NCBI GenBank assembly: GCA_902475245.1
Contig: CABRYP010000038.1
Span: 1 to 18,429 of the forward strand
Origin: an uncultured Collinsella sp.
GTDB taxonomy: Bacteria > Actinomycetota > Coriobacteriia > Coriobacteriales > Coriobacteriaceae
Length of the DNA stretch: 18,429 bases
Direction of reading: 5' to 3'
The notes below the pieces were generated by a model. It saw only the letters and a program-made list of their open reading frames with translations. It had not been told where the DNA came from and made no database searches. Of the stretch, positions 1-6,840 are shown piece by piece (the stretch's first letter is position 1; every line of letters begins with the position of its first letter). Made by a program: the position numbers and the translations under genes.

Positions 1-54
1 ATACTCATGGAAAACCTCCCATTTCCCGATGTCCAAGAAATGGGAGGCAGTTCA
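1..54 (-). mobile_element. Terminal end of an IS3-like element that continues left out of the window
   Basis: Read on the minus strand, the sequence from 54 inwards begins TGAACTGCCTCCCATTTC and matches the right terminal repeat of the complete IS at 5891-7353 in 23 of 24 positions (31-54 against 7330-7353). The layout after the repeat is also the same: a GGGAGG ribosome-binding site at 15-20, then an ATG at 6-8 reading leftwards out of the window. This is therefore probably the 5' end of a transposase gene (orfA-like) of a related element. Only two codons and part of a third are visible, so the protein cannot be checked. The flanking sequence at 56-77 is the right half of a palindrome found elsewhere in the window, so the element appears to have inserted into a copy of that repeat. 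Confidence 0.6.
15..47 (-). promoter_or_regulatory. Hairpin between IS terminal repeat and transposase ribosome site
   Basis: CCTCCCATTTC (15-25) and GAAATGGGAGG (37-47) form a perfect 11-bp inverted repeat with an 11-nt loop. In a minus-strand transcript the terminal repeat would pair with the segment holding the GGGAGG ribosome-binding site, just upstream of the ATG at 8. Such a hairpin could keep a transcript entering from outside from being translated, as is known for IS10 and IS50. That role is inferred. Confidence 0.5.
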
Positions 55-55
55 C

Positions 56-77
56 GGTCCCCTTCGTGGTGGTTTTT
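56..77. repeat. Half of a GTCCCC palindromic repeat (copy A, cut by an IS)
   Basis: GTCCCCTTCGTGGTGGTT is the loop and right arm of the repeat seen intact at 2054-2090. The left arm is absent and is replaced by the IS end at 54. The rest of the gap, 78-194, shows no gene, hairpin or promoter that I can support. Confidence 0.6.
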
Positions 78-194
78 AGCGCAACGAGGTGTTCCCAGCC
101 GACCATACGGGCGGCCTTGCGCTCACGCTGCTCGATGACAGCGCATCTTTAGACGCGAAGTGCGGAACCGGGTGCATATACGAGCCGCGTAGCG

Positions 195-1325
195 TTACGA
201 ATTCATGGGAATGACCGTATCGCCAATTTGTACGCTTGCAATCTTGTCTGTGTCACAAACTTGCGAGAACGGCCAGGTCTTGTGGACATCAGTGGTGCCG
301 TTATCCAGTTTATTTGCGAAATAGCCGCTGTGGCTGGTTGCGTCCTCAACATGACCGTCTTTGAACGTCACGATGAGGGGTATGTTGCCAACGGCATCCA
401 TAGACTCCTCCATGTTTTGAGACATCTTGCCGCTGTTGTTGTCGTGTTCGATGGAACGATCTATGTTGTAGCGGACTGAAACGCCAACGCAGGATACGGT
501 GGCCTCTTGAATCGTCGCCTTGGTGCCGTTAAAGTTGACCGATTTGGGCGCGGGAATCGTAACGGATGTATCTTCGTAATTCAGCTGGAACTTAAGATCC
601 CATGGGCCCGTAAGTATTTTCTTATACTCGGGAAGCTCTTTGCCAGCACGTGGCACAACGAGAGAGTTGATATGCGTGCGGACGGTCCTGCCCATAAGGC
701 CGGGTGATTCAACGCTGAACTGTGCAAAGTATTGAATGCTGGAGTCATTGGGGTTCTTGTCAATGAGCCATGATTGGCCTTGGCCGCCATGCTCGCCATC
801 AACGTATACGTTTCCATCGACACTTCCGGCGATAGTTCCGTTCTCGCCCGGCTCGGAAAGCTTTTTCAGGGCAGCGGGATCGTCGAACGTAAGCGTATAG
901 GCGATGGTAACCATATCCTTGTCGCCCATGATGGCGTCGGCGGTCACGGTGACTCCGTTGTTGGAGCAGCTAGCACCGACGGGCCGGCCAATACGGTCGA
1001 TGATCTCGGTTTGAGAAGCAGGTCCGTCAAAGATGTCGGAAAGCATGTCAGAAGGAAGCGGCAGGACGCCTGTTGCCATAGCCGTGCCAGCGCCTCCAAT
1101 GACGATAGCGAGGACTGCCGTTACAGCGGCAATGCGAGCGACTGTTCTTACGGGATGGCGGGCGATGCGCGGCTTGCGTCGCGTGCCATTAAAGTTGCTT
1201 TGAGCGGTCGCCGCATCGCTTGAGGCGACGGACTGAGCAATCGAGTTTGCCATGTGCTGCTTCGCATTATCGGTAAACGAAATGTGCTCCAGGGCGTGGC
1301 GATAGTCATTCGAATTCGTAGTCAT
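195..1325 (-). CDS. DUF4179-type membrane anti-sigma factor
   Basis: This 376-residue protein has a hydrophilic N-terminal region of about 60 residues, one membrane segment at about residues 62-86 (ARIAAVTAVLAIVIGGAGTA), and a large outer domain. That domain begins with the DRIGRPVGASCSNNGVTVTA stretch typical of DUF4179 proteins. Proteins of this layout are usually encoded directly after an ECF sigma factor, which they bind at the membrane and release on an outside signal. Here the gene starts inside the end of the sigma gene (20-nt overlap), with an AAAGGAGA ribosome site, so the two are translationally coupled. The N-terminal region lacks an obvious HxxxCxxC zinc motif, so it is not a classic ZAS anti-sigma factor. 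The anti-sigma role is inferred from family and context; the signal is unknown. Confidence 0.8.
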   Translation of the reverse strand: MTTNSNDYRHALEHISFTDNAKQHMANSIAQSVASSDAATAQSNFNGTRRKPRIARHPVRTVARIAAVTAVLAIVIGGAGTAMATGVLPLPSDMLSDIFDGPASQTEIIDRIGRPVGASCSNNGVTVTADAIMGDKDMVTIAYTLTFDDPAALKKLSEPGENGTIAGSVDGNVYVDGEHGGQGQSWLIDKNPNDSSIQYFAQFSVESPGLMGRTVRTHINSLVVPRAGKELPEYKKILTGPWDLKFQLNYEDTSVTIPAPKSVNFNGTKATIQEATVSCVGVSVRYNIDRSIEHDNNSGKMSQNMEESMDAVGNIPLIVTFKDGHVEDATSHSGYFANKLDNGTTDVHKTWPFSQVCDTDKIASVQIGDTVIPMNS

Positions 1326-1866
1326 TGTGGTCTCCTTTCAAGGAAAGCCGAAGTGACGCACGTCCGCGGCTAAGGTGCTGGGCGGTTGCAGCTGGCGTCG
1401 CGTGAACGGCGTCTGCGATTTTCCTGATGCTCATGCCTGCGTAGTAGTGCAAAAAGATGGCGATGCGCTGTGCTTGAGGCAGGGCCGTGACAGCGGAAAG
1501 AATGGCGCAGTCGCGTTGCGCGAATTCTTGCTCGGTATGTGTTACGGGTGCGCAGAAATCGGGGAGCGAATCGAGGTCGACAACCGGGTGATTCGCGTGC
1601 GTACGGCCGATATCGCGACATGCGTTCAGTGCGACTCGGATCACCCAAGCACGTTCGTGTTCGAGCGAGTCGAACGGTTGAGTGCGTTGGAGAATCTTGA
1701 TCAGCGTGTCCTGGCAGATGTCTTGAGCGTCGTCAGCGGATCCAAGGGCCGAATAGCACAATCGAAGGATGAGGTCGGAATACGTGTCGACCAAGCGCTT
1801 TGCTTCCCGCTCGATCTGATCGGCATCGCATCGGAGCGTGCTATTGCGGTTACGGCGTGCAGGCAT
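1306..1866 (-). CDS. ECF-family RNA polymerase sigma factor (sigma-70 family)
   Basis: The 186-residue product shows sigma region 2 at about residues 26-90 (DLILRLCYSALGSADDAQDI, then AWVIRVALNACRD) and region 4 at about 125-175 (LPQAQRIAIFLHYYAGMSIR, then ATAQHLSRGRASLR). There is no region 1.1 or 3, as in ECF sigma factors. The start at 1866 is chosen because TTGGAGGTGA lies just upstream of the ATG. The frame stays open to 1959, but that stretch reads through the likely leader and has no ribosome site. The gene is followed by, and overlaps, the DUF4179 membrane partner. The pair would form a signal-responsive switch for envelope or stress genes; its targets cannot be seen here. Confidence 0.9.
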   Translation of the reverse strand: MPARRNRNSTLRCDADQIEREAKRLVDTYSDLILRLCYSALGSADDAQDICQDTLIKILQRTQPFDSLEHERAWVIRVALNACRDIGRTHANHPVVDLDSLPDFCAPVTHTEQEFAQRDCAILSAVTALPQAQRIAIFLHYYAGMSIRKIADAVHATPAATAQHLSRGRASLRLSLKGDHNDYEFE

Positions 1867-1957
1867 AGTGTCACCTCCAATTGGTCGTGGTGGATATAGG
1901 GAAGGCGTCTCGCGAGGTCCCTCTACATACAACACGGTCGAGACTGCATAAGTTGAC

Positions 1958-1984
1958 AAAAAAAGACGGCACGTGAGCGCCGTC
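1958..1984 (-). terminator. Rho-independent terminator
   Basis: GACGGC (1965-1970) and GCCGTC (1979-1984) form a stem with an 8-nt loop. On the minus strand this is followed by seven T residues (1958-1964). It lies 115 bp beyond the metallophosphoesterase stop and behind palindrome copy B, so the operon seems to end in two successive hairpins. The remainder of the gap to the sigma gene (1867-1957) probably carries the sigma promoter, but I see no convincing pair of boxes. Confidence 0.7.
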
Positions 1985-2053
1985 CTTACAAAACAATGAG
2001 TGTTCTCGTTAATTACACAAGCACCGTGATGGACAGGTCGGACGAGTCAGCAA

Positions 2054-2090
2054 AACCACCATAAAGGTGCCTATCCCCTTCGTGGTGGTT
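2054..2090. repeat. CCTGTCC-loop palindromic repeat, copy B
   Basis: AACCACCATAAAGG (2054-2067) and CCTTCGTGGTGGTT (2077-2090) pair with two wobble positions around the 9-nt loop TGCCTATCC. The repeat lies 9 bp beyond the stop of the metallophosphoesterase gene. On the minus strand it is followed by TTTT, so it can act as a terminator. Confidence 0.8.
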
Positions 2091-2098
2091 GTTGGCAG

Positions 2099-2809
2099 TT
2101 ACCAGGGGGTTCTGGCGGTTGAAGACTCGATTGCTTCGTGGCGTTTGAGCTCGCGGCGCATGGTTTGCGAGTTGAGCCAAGCGGCCTTCCAACCGCGCGT
2201 GGGGTAGCGCGCCTCGTCAATTTCGATCTTGGTATAGCCGCAGGCGTTGACAATCTTCGTTCCGCATGGGTGTTGGCGCTCGCGTTGAAAGTTGGGGCCG
2301 TAGCTTTGGTGCACATGCCCGTGAATCATATAGTCGGGACCCCAAGACTCAAGAGCCGCATTAAAGCACTCGAATCCTCGATGCGGCAGGTCGTCCAGGT
2401 CGCCCATGCCTGCGACGGGTGCATGGGTAAGTAGAATATCGCATCCGTCTACCAGTGCGATTTTTCGCGATAGCTTGCGCATGCGTTTTGCCATCTCGCG
2501 CTCGGTATACATGTTCGCGCCGTCGCGGTAGCGCATGGAACCGCCCAGACCCGCAATGCGAATACCTCGGTACACATATACGCTGTCCTCAACACAAATG
2601 CACCCGCCCGGTGCATGGCGCGCGTAGCGGTCGTCGTGGTTGCCACGAACGTACACAAGCGGTTTGTTGATGACAGTGACCAAAAACTCAAGATAGTCCG
2701 GATCCAGGTCGCCTGCGGATAGAATCAGGTCAACGTCCTCAAAGCGCTCCTTGCGAAAACATTCCCACAGGCAGCGCTCCTCTACATCGGCAATGGCTAG
2801 GATATTCAT
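2099..2809 (-). CDS. Metallophosphoesterase (calcineurin-like), atypical first motif
   Basis: The 236-residue protein has most motifs of the calcineurin-like phosphoesterase fold: AGD with Asp34, GNHD with Asn57 and His58, LLTHAP with His129, and HGHVH with His165 and His167. The first motif, normally D-x-H, reads D8-V-E10, so a usual metal-binding histidine is replaced by glutamate. This may change metal choice or activity. The substrate (nucleotide, phosphoprotein or phosphodiester) cannot be told. The start codon overlaps the stop of the upstream BMP-domain gene in an ATGA, so the two are translationally coupled and probably work together. No signal peptide is present, so it acts in the cytoplasm. 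Confidence 0.85.
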   Translation of the reverse strand: MNILAIADVEERCLWECFRKERFEDVDLILSAGDLDPDYLEFLVTVINKPLVYVRGNHDDRYARHAPGGCICVEDSVYVYRGIRIAGLGGSMRYRDGANMYTEREMAKRMRKLSRKIALVDGCDILLTHAPVAGMGDLDDLPHRGFECFNAALESWGPDYMIHGHVHQSYGPNFQRERQHPCGTKIVNACGYTKIEIDEARYPTRGWKAAWLNSQTMRRELKRHEAIESSTARTPW

Positions 2810-4722
2810 AGGGCACGGACCTCCGGCTCGTTATCGAGCTGCGGAATCGAGCCTATAACGTTGTCAGCCAGCCAGTTCATCTCGACAATCTGCGTACTCG
2901 GCAGGGGAGGGAAGCCCTCAATCTGAACCACGCCGTCCTGGCTGTGGAGCTCGCCGCCAAATGGGTTGATGGAGCCCTCGACAATGCCGTTGCGAAGCAG
3001 CTGCACAAGTTTACGCGTCTGATAGGGTAGGCCCGGAGCGTAGCGAATATCGATAACGCCCGAGCTCATGCCGTACCAGTAGTTGACGGCACGAACCTGG
3101 CTGGCGTCACTGGTCTCATCCCAGGTGCCATGCAGCAGGCTTCGCACGATAAGCTCGTAGTATCGGCCCCAGTTCCATACCGGCATGGCAATGCCGGTAA
3201 CCTTGCCATCGACCAGGCGGTGAAGTCCGTAGGCCGTGGGGTCTTCGAGCGACTTTGACATGTCGGCGCCGGTCATGACGCTTACACCTTCGCGGCACAT
3301 GGCCTCGGCAAGGCCTCCGGCGGGCACATCGCCCCAGGTCAGGATAATTTGCGCACGGGGGTCGAGCAGCGAGGCGCCAATCGCAAAGGCGTTGATCTCG
3401 CTGAGTGCGCCCGAGGCGAAGACCGACGCGTGGTAGCCAATGCGATGGTTGTCCGCCATGCTGGCCGCAAGGGCGCCCAGGAGGAATTTGGCCTCGTACA
3501 TCTTGCCAAAGTACGAACGAACGCTTTGGTGGGGAAGGCCGATAGAACAGTTAAGGAACCGAACCTGGGGATACTCAACGGCTGCCCTGAGTGTGTATTC
3601 CATCAGGCGGTGCGAGGTCGAGAAGATGACGTTGTCTCCATGTTTGACAGCCGTTTCCACGGCGGCGTAGAACACGTCCGGATCGTGGCAGTCCTCGAAC
3701 GCCTCGGTGCGCACGATACCGCCAAAGTGCTCATCGAGATACTGACGCCCTTGGTCGTGCAGGCTGTCCCAGCTCGACGTCGCACGGGGGAACTCATGGA
3801 TAAAGGCGATGCGCAGGGGATTGGCCGCCGAATAGACGGTCTTGCCCATAAAGAAGTTGAGCACGCCGGAGGTGGACTTGGCGGGCGACTCCTCCTCATC
3901 GACGCTTGGAGCTTCGACAAGATCGACCTTGTCCTCGTTATTTTTGCCGGCAATGACCAGCTCACGCCAAATCTTACACAGGCGATTTACGACGATATCC
4001 GTCGGCGTATCCAGCAGGCGGTCCTGGTTGTACACATTGAGGTAGACGAGCATGGCGTCGGCGGGCGTAATGTCCAGGTGGTCGCCGCCCGCGCGAAGGT
4101 AGGCGCGCTTAAAGAGCAGGAAGGTGTGGCGCAGGTAATCGACCTTTTTCTGCGGCCATTTTTCGATAAGGTCCTGACCGAGCATCTTGGCGAGCGTCTC
4201 GTAGCTTCCCTCGCGCGAGAACTCGATCTCGTATAGGGGGCAGACGCGCCAGAACGCGCAGAACTCGCCGTACAGGCGGCTTTCGACGGAATCCCATGTG
4301 CCGGGGTAGAGACGGGTGACCTTGGCCGAAACCGTCGGGGCGTCTAGGAATTTGAGGACACTGACGCGTTTGTTGCCTTCCTGGACATAGAACCGATGCA
4401 TGAACTCGGTGACGATAACGGGATCGCGATAGCCCTCGGTAACCTGGATGTCATAGAGATTGGACCACTTGCGGGCGAACTCGGTGCTAAACGGGAGCAG
4501 GGGCATGAAGTTGCACGAAAAGGCGGACTGACGGCCCTTGGTAACCGTGCCGACGACCATTTCGAGTGGAATGTCTCTCAGGCCGACATTCTCTCGTTGG
4601 CCTAAGGGAAGCTGGGCAACCAAGCTATCGAGGTCCGTGAGGTACGGATGCTCGCTTTGACTAATGGCGCGTCGACGTCCTTGCTCGCCGCGCTTGCGTG
4701 CTTGACGATAGGCCTCTTCCAT
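2806..4722 (-). CDS. Cytoplasmic fusion of a ParB-like domain and a BMP/PnrA-type binding domain
   Basis: The 638-residue protein begins MEEAYRQARKRGEQGRRRA, a charged start with no signal peptide or lipobox. Residues about 50-135 resemble a ParB/sulfiredoxin-like domain, with DPVIVTEF followed by YVQEGNKRVSVLKFL (112-126). A helical stretch follows, then an acidic linker (about 264-285). Residues about 300-590 resemble the periplasmic-binding fold of BMP/PnrA (Med) lipoproteins, with SYFGKMYEAKFLLGALAA (403-420). BMP proteins are normally exported nucleoside binders; here the domain stays inside the cell, so a sensory or regulatory role is more likely than transport. The start at 4722 has AAGGGAG upstream. 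The gene overlaps the metallophosphoesterase gene by 4 nt. The domain calls rest on motif reading; the function is not known. Confidence 0.75.
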   Translation of the reverse strand: MEEAYRQARKRGEQGRRRAISQSEHPYLTDLDSLVAQLPLGQRENVGLRDIPLEMVVGTVTKGRQSAFSCNFMPLLPFSTEFARKWSNLYDIQVTEGYRDPVIVTEFMHRFYVQEGNKRVSVLKFLDAPTVSAKVTRLYPGTWDSVESRLYGEFCAFWRVCPLYEIEFSREGSYETLAKMLGQDLIEKWPQKKVDYLRHTFLLFKRAYLRAGGDHLDITPADAMLVYLNVYNQDRLLDTPTDIVVNRLCKIWRELVIAGKNNEDKVDLVEAPSVDEEESPAKSTSGVLNFFMGKTVYSAANPLRIAFIHEFPRATSSWDSLHDQGRQYLDEHFGGIVRTEAFEDCHDPDVFYAAVETAVKHGDNVIFSTSHRLMEYTLRAAVEYPQVRFLNCSIGLPHQSVRSYFGKMYEAKFLLGALAASMADNHRIGYHASVFASGALSEINAFAIGASLLDPRAQIILTWGDVPAGGLAEAMCREGVSVMTGADMSKSLEDPTAYGLHRLVDGKVTGIAMPVWNWGRYYELIVRSLLHGTWDETSDASQVRAVNYWYGMSSGVIDIRYAPGLPYQTRKLVQLLRNGIVEGSINPFGGELHSQDGVVQIEGFPPLPSTQIVEMNWLADNVIGSIPQLDNEPEVRAL

Positions 4723-4737
4723 AGTTTTGCTCCCTTA

Positions 4738-4778
4738 GTCGTTTAAACAACTATATGAACCATGGTACCACGGATGAA
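4738..4778 (-). promoter_or_regulatory. Possible promoter and operator of the BMP-fusion operon
   Basis: On the minus strand, TATAGT (4750-4755) is a good -10 box, with a weak TTCATC (4773-4778) 17 bp upstream. Just after it, AGTCGTTTAAACAACT (4737-4752) is a 16-bp palindrome with one mismatched pair, placed over the probable start of transcription and before the ribosome site. It could be a repressor site. This is sequence reading only. Confidence 0.3.
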
Positions 4779-4780
4779 AA

Positions 4781-4813
4781 CCACCACAAAGGTGCCTGTC
4801 CCCTTTGTGGTGG
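4781..4813. repeat. CCTGTCC-loop palindromic repeat, copy C (perfect stem)
   Basis: CCACCACAAAGG (4781-4792) and CCTTTGTGGTGG (4802-4813) form a perfect 12-bp stem with the loop TGCCTGTCC. It starts 1 bp after the mscS stop codon and is followed on the minus strand by TTTT, so it probably terminates the mscS transcript. Confidence 0.85.
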
Positions 4814-4814
4814 A

Positions 4815-5582
4815 TTAGGCGATGATGGGGGCGATGGCGCGAATGCAGGCGTCGGCGGCGGTGAAAGTGGTGCTGTCGTCGCTGACGATAAAGATGATCT
4901 TGCCCTTAATGCCAAAGTCGCCGATCTCGCTAAAGAGCACATACGGCTCCTTGTCAAAACTCGAGATGGGCGAGACGGCCGTTTTGGTGGCGCTGACGAG
5001 TTCGTCTGCTAGTGCATCGAGCGACGCCCATTTTGAGGGGTCTTTCACCGCGACGGGGACGGCCACGCGCCCAAAGGGCATCAGATGCACGAGCGTGTTC
5101 TTGGAGATATTTGAGTTGGGGACGATGATGGTCTGCCCGCAGGCATCTTCGATGGTCGTGTGGCGCCAAGTGATGTCCTGGACCACGCCCGACACGCCGC
5201 CGACCTCGATATTGTCGCCGGGCTTGATGATGCCCATAAAGGTCACTTGCATGCCGCCGATAAGGTTTGATAGCGTGTCCTGAAAGCCGAGCGAGATGGC
5301 GATGCCGCCGACGCCAAGAGCGGCGACGAGCGCGTTTGCGTTAATGCCAAAGCAGTTGTCGAGGATAAAACTGCCGCCGATCATCCAGATGACGGCGCGA
5401 GCGATGTTGATGAAGATACTCGATGCCGGAAGCGGGTTATCGTCGCGGTTGAGCAGGTGGTACAGGGTCTTGGACGCGACCTTGGCGGCAACGGCGGTGC
5501 CGATGGCCAAGATACCTGCCCAGATGATGTTGTGGACCCATCGTTGTGCAAAGAAATGAAGAATTGGCTCAAACAATTCCAT
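4815..5582 (-). CDS. MscS-family mechanosensitive ion channel
   Basis: The 255-residue membrane protein has two hydrophobic segments (about residues 14-35 and 58-78). These are followed by the glycine/alanine-rich pore helix typical of MscS TM3, ALVAALGVGGIAISLGFQDT (84-103). The beta domain follows with PGDNIEVGGVSGVVQDI and then RHTTIEDACGQTIIVPN, both classic for the family. The C-terminal part forms the cytoplasmic cage. Such channels open on sudden membrane tension and release solutes during osmotic down-shock. The start at 5582 is supported by AGGAGG ten bases upstream. The length is close to that of short MscS proteins. A small possible exported peptide gene lies 41 bp upstream on the same strand, separated by a hairpin. 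Confidence 0.92.
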   Translation of the reverse strand: MELFEPILHFFAQRWVHNIIWAGILAIGTAVAAKVASKTLYHLLNRDDNPLPASSIFINIARAVIWMIGGSFILDNCFGINANALVAALGVGGIAISLGFQDTLSNLIGGMQVTFMGIIKPGDNIEVGGVSGVVQDITWRHTTIEDACGQTIIVPNSNISKNTLVHLMPFGRVAVPVAVKDPSKWASLDALADELVSATKTAVSPISSFDKEPYVLFSEIGDFGIKGKIIFIVSDDSTTFTAADACIRAIAPIIA

Positions 5583-5623
5583 GTAGGGAAAACCTCCTAA
5601 TGATCATTCAACCATGATACCCA

Positions 5624-5758
5624 TCAAGAAGCCCGTCCGATCACATCGGACGGGCCGATAACTTGGGATGGGGGGGCGGTGGCGTAAGCTGGGGCGCCGG
5701 TGAGCGCACCGGCGAGGAGAGCGGCGGTCAAGGCAAGACGGGGAAGGAGTCTTCTCAT
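5624..5758 (-). CDS. Possible small exported peptide (44 residues)
   Basis: An ATG at 5758 with AAGGAA six bases upstream opens a 44-codon frame ending in TGA at 5624. The start MRRLLPRLALTAALLAGALT has the charged head and hydrophobic core of a signal peptide, followed by a plausible AYA cleavage site. The mature part would be only about 18 residues (beginning TAPPSQVIGPSD). The last ten codons lie on a perfect 11-bp hairpin (5631-5655). It may be a true small secreted peptide, the remains of a larger exported protein cut short, or a chance frame. I do not recognise it. Confidence 0.4.
   Translation of the reverse strand: MRRLLPRLALTAALLAGALTGAPAYATAPPSQVIGPSDVIGRAS
5626..5655 (-). terminator. 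Perfect hairpin overlapping the end of the small ORF
   Basis: GCCCGTCCGAT (5631-5641) and ATCGGACGGGC (5645-5655) form an 11-bp stem with a 3-nt loop. On the minus strand it is followed by TTCTT, a weak T-tract. It could terminate or attenuate transcription ahead of mscS. Confidence 0.5.
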
Positions 5759-5821
5759 GGCAGTTTCCTTAGTTCTTAACCAGTGGTCCCTGCTGACGCT
5801 GGATTATCGACATAATATGCG

Positions 5822-5861
5822 AAAACCGCCGCAAGGGCGTCTGTCCCTTTGCGGCGGTTTT
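5822..5861. repeat. CCTGTCC-loop palindromic repeat, copy D
   Basis: AAAACCGCCGCAAGGG (5822-5837) pairs with CCCTTTGCGGCGGTTTT (5845-5861) around a loop reading CGTCTGT. The arms differ from copies A-C (CCGCCGC in place of CCACCAC) but change together, keeping the stem. Before the IS arrived, it stood next to copy E behind the ABC ATPase gene. Confidence 0.75.
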
Positions 5862-5875
5862 GACGTTTGCGCAGG

Positions 5876-5890
5876 TAAAACCTGCCAAAA
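5876..5890. repeat. Left arm of palindrome copy E, separated from its partner by the IS
   Basis: TAAAACCTGCCAAAA here and TTTTTGGTAGGTTTA at 7369-7383 are complementary arms, with AAACCTGTCC next to the right arm. Joining the sequences across the IS restores a stem-loop of the same family. The right arm includes the stop codon of the ABC ATPase gene. Confidence 0.7.
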
Positions 5891-5934
5891 TGAACTGCGT
5901 CCCGAATCTTGGCCTTCTTTATTAGAAGCGAACA

Positions 5935-6840
5935 CTAGGACGCTTTCAATAGCCGTTTCCGAAACTCCACCGGGGTGAGGCCGCCGAGCGCCACCTGGCG
6001 ACGCCTCGTGTTCCAATGCACGACGTAGGCGTCGAGGTCCCTCTTGAAGGACTCGAAGTCGGCCCACTCGACGCCCCTGAAGAACTCGTCCTTGAGATGC
6101 CCGAACACCTGCTCCGTCGCCCCGTTGTCTAGACAGTTGCCCTTTCTCGACATGCTCTGCCTGGCGCCGTGCCTCCTGAGCTCGCCGGTCCACCTAGGGT
6201 GCTGGTACTGCCAGCCCATGTCGCTGTGGACGATCGGCGAGGCCCCGGCCGGCATCCTCGCGAACAGGCGCCTGAGCACCTCCTCCTGCTGGGCCATGTC
6301 CGGGCTCGTCGACACCGACCAGGAGACGATCTCCTTCGTGCAGAAGTCGTAGACCGGGGCGAAGTACGCCTTGCCCCAGGGCTGCCTGAATTCCGTGACG
6401 TCGGTCCCGAGCTTCTCCCACGGGGCGCCCGCGCGAAAGTCACGCGCTATCAGGTTGTCGAACCTCTCGCCGACCGGACCGCGGTAGGAGTTGTAGCGAT
6501 GGTAGTCGGTCTCCCGGCGGATGCCGCAGCGGATGCCGAGCTCCCGCATCATCTTGAGGACCGTCTTGTCCGCTATCCTCGCGCCCAGCTCGGCCCTCAG
6601 GCACATCGCTATCTGGCGGTGGCCGCACCCGTTCGCCGTCCTCGAGAAGATCTCGCGCACGGCCTCCCGGAGCTCTGGCCGGGTCGCTCTCGGCGGGTGC
6701 GCTACGGCATAGTGGTAGCTCGACGGCGCGAGCCGCGCGGCCGCGAGCAGGTCGCATAGGCGGTGGTGCCCTGAAAGGGAGGCTACGACCTGGGCTTTCT
6801 CCCAGTTTGAGAGCTCTTCTCCGCTTTCAGGGCTATCGAT
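5935..6840 (-). CDS. IS3-family transposase OrfB (DDE integrase), made by -1 frameshift as OrfAB
   Basis: The OrfB part is 301 residues and would be joined to OrfA by slippage at A7 (6840-6846), giving a 452-residue transposase. It has the HTH_21-like region (SRTANGCGHRQIA) and then an rve integrase core. The core holds the DDE triad: Asp in GTDVTEF, Asp in VHSDMGWQY, and Glu in DNGATEQVFGHLKDE, with 35 residues between the second Asp and the Glu as expected for IS3 elements. In the fused protein these are about D298, D358 and E394. No damage is visible. The frame is open upstream to 7335, but that part is the shadow of orfA, and no good independent start is seen. Confidence 0.9.
   Translation of the reverse strand: MDSPESGEELSNWEKAQVVASLSGHHRLCDLLAAARLAPSSYHYAVAHPPRATRPELREAVREIFSRTANGCGHRQIAMCLRAELGARIADKTVLKMMRELGIRCGIRRETDYHRYNSYRGPVGERFDNLIARDFRAGAPWEKLGTDVTEFRQPWGKAYFAPVYDFCTKEIVSWSVSTSPDMAQQEEVLRRLFARMPAGASPIVHSDMGWQYQHPRWTGELRRHGARQSMSRKGNCLDNGATEQVFGHLKDEFFRGVEWADFESFKRDLDAYVVHWNTRRRQVALGGLTPVEFRKRLLKAS

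Noticed and set aside
78..180. Possible gene remnant on the minus strand (frame with VIEQRERKAARMVGWEHL)
   Set aside because: The frame follows a stop codon, has no ribosome site, is very short and runs into the IS end. It could be a decayed gene, but nothing supports it.
1924..1959. Sigma-70 promoter for the ECF sigma gene (TTGTCA with TTGTAT or TATGTA)
   Set aside because: The spacing between the boxes is 21-24 bp, too long for a normal promoter.
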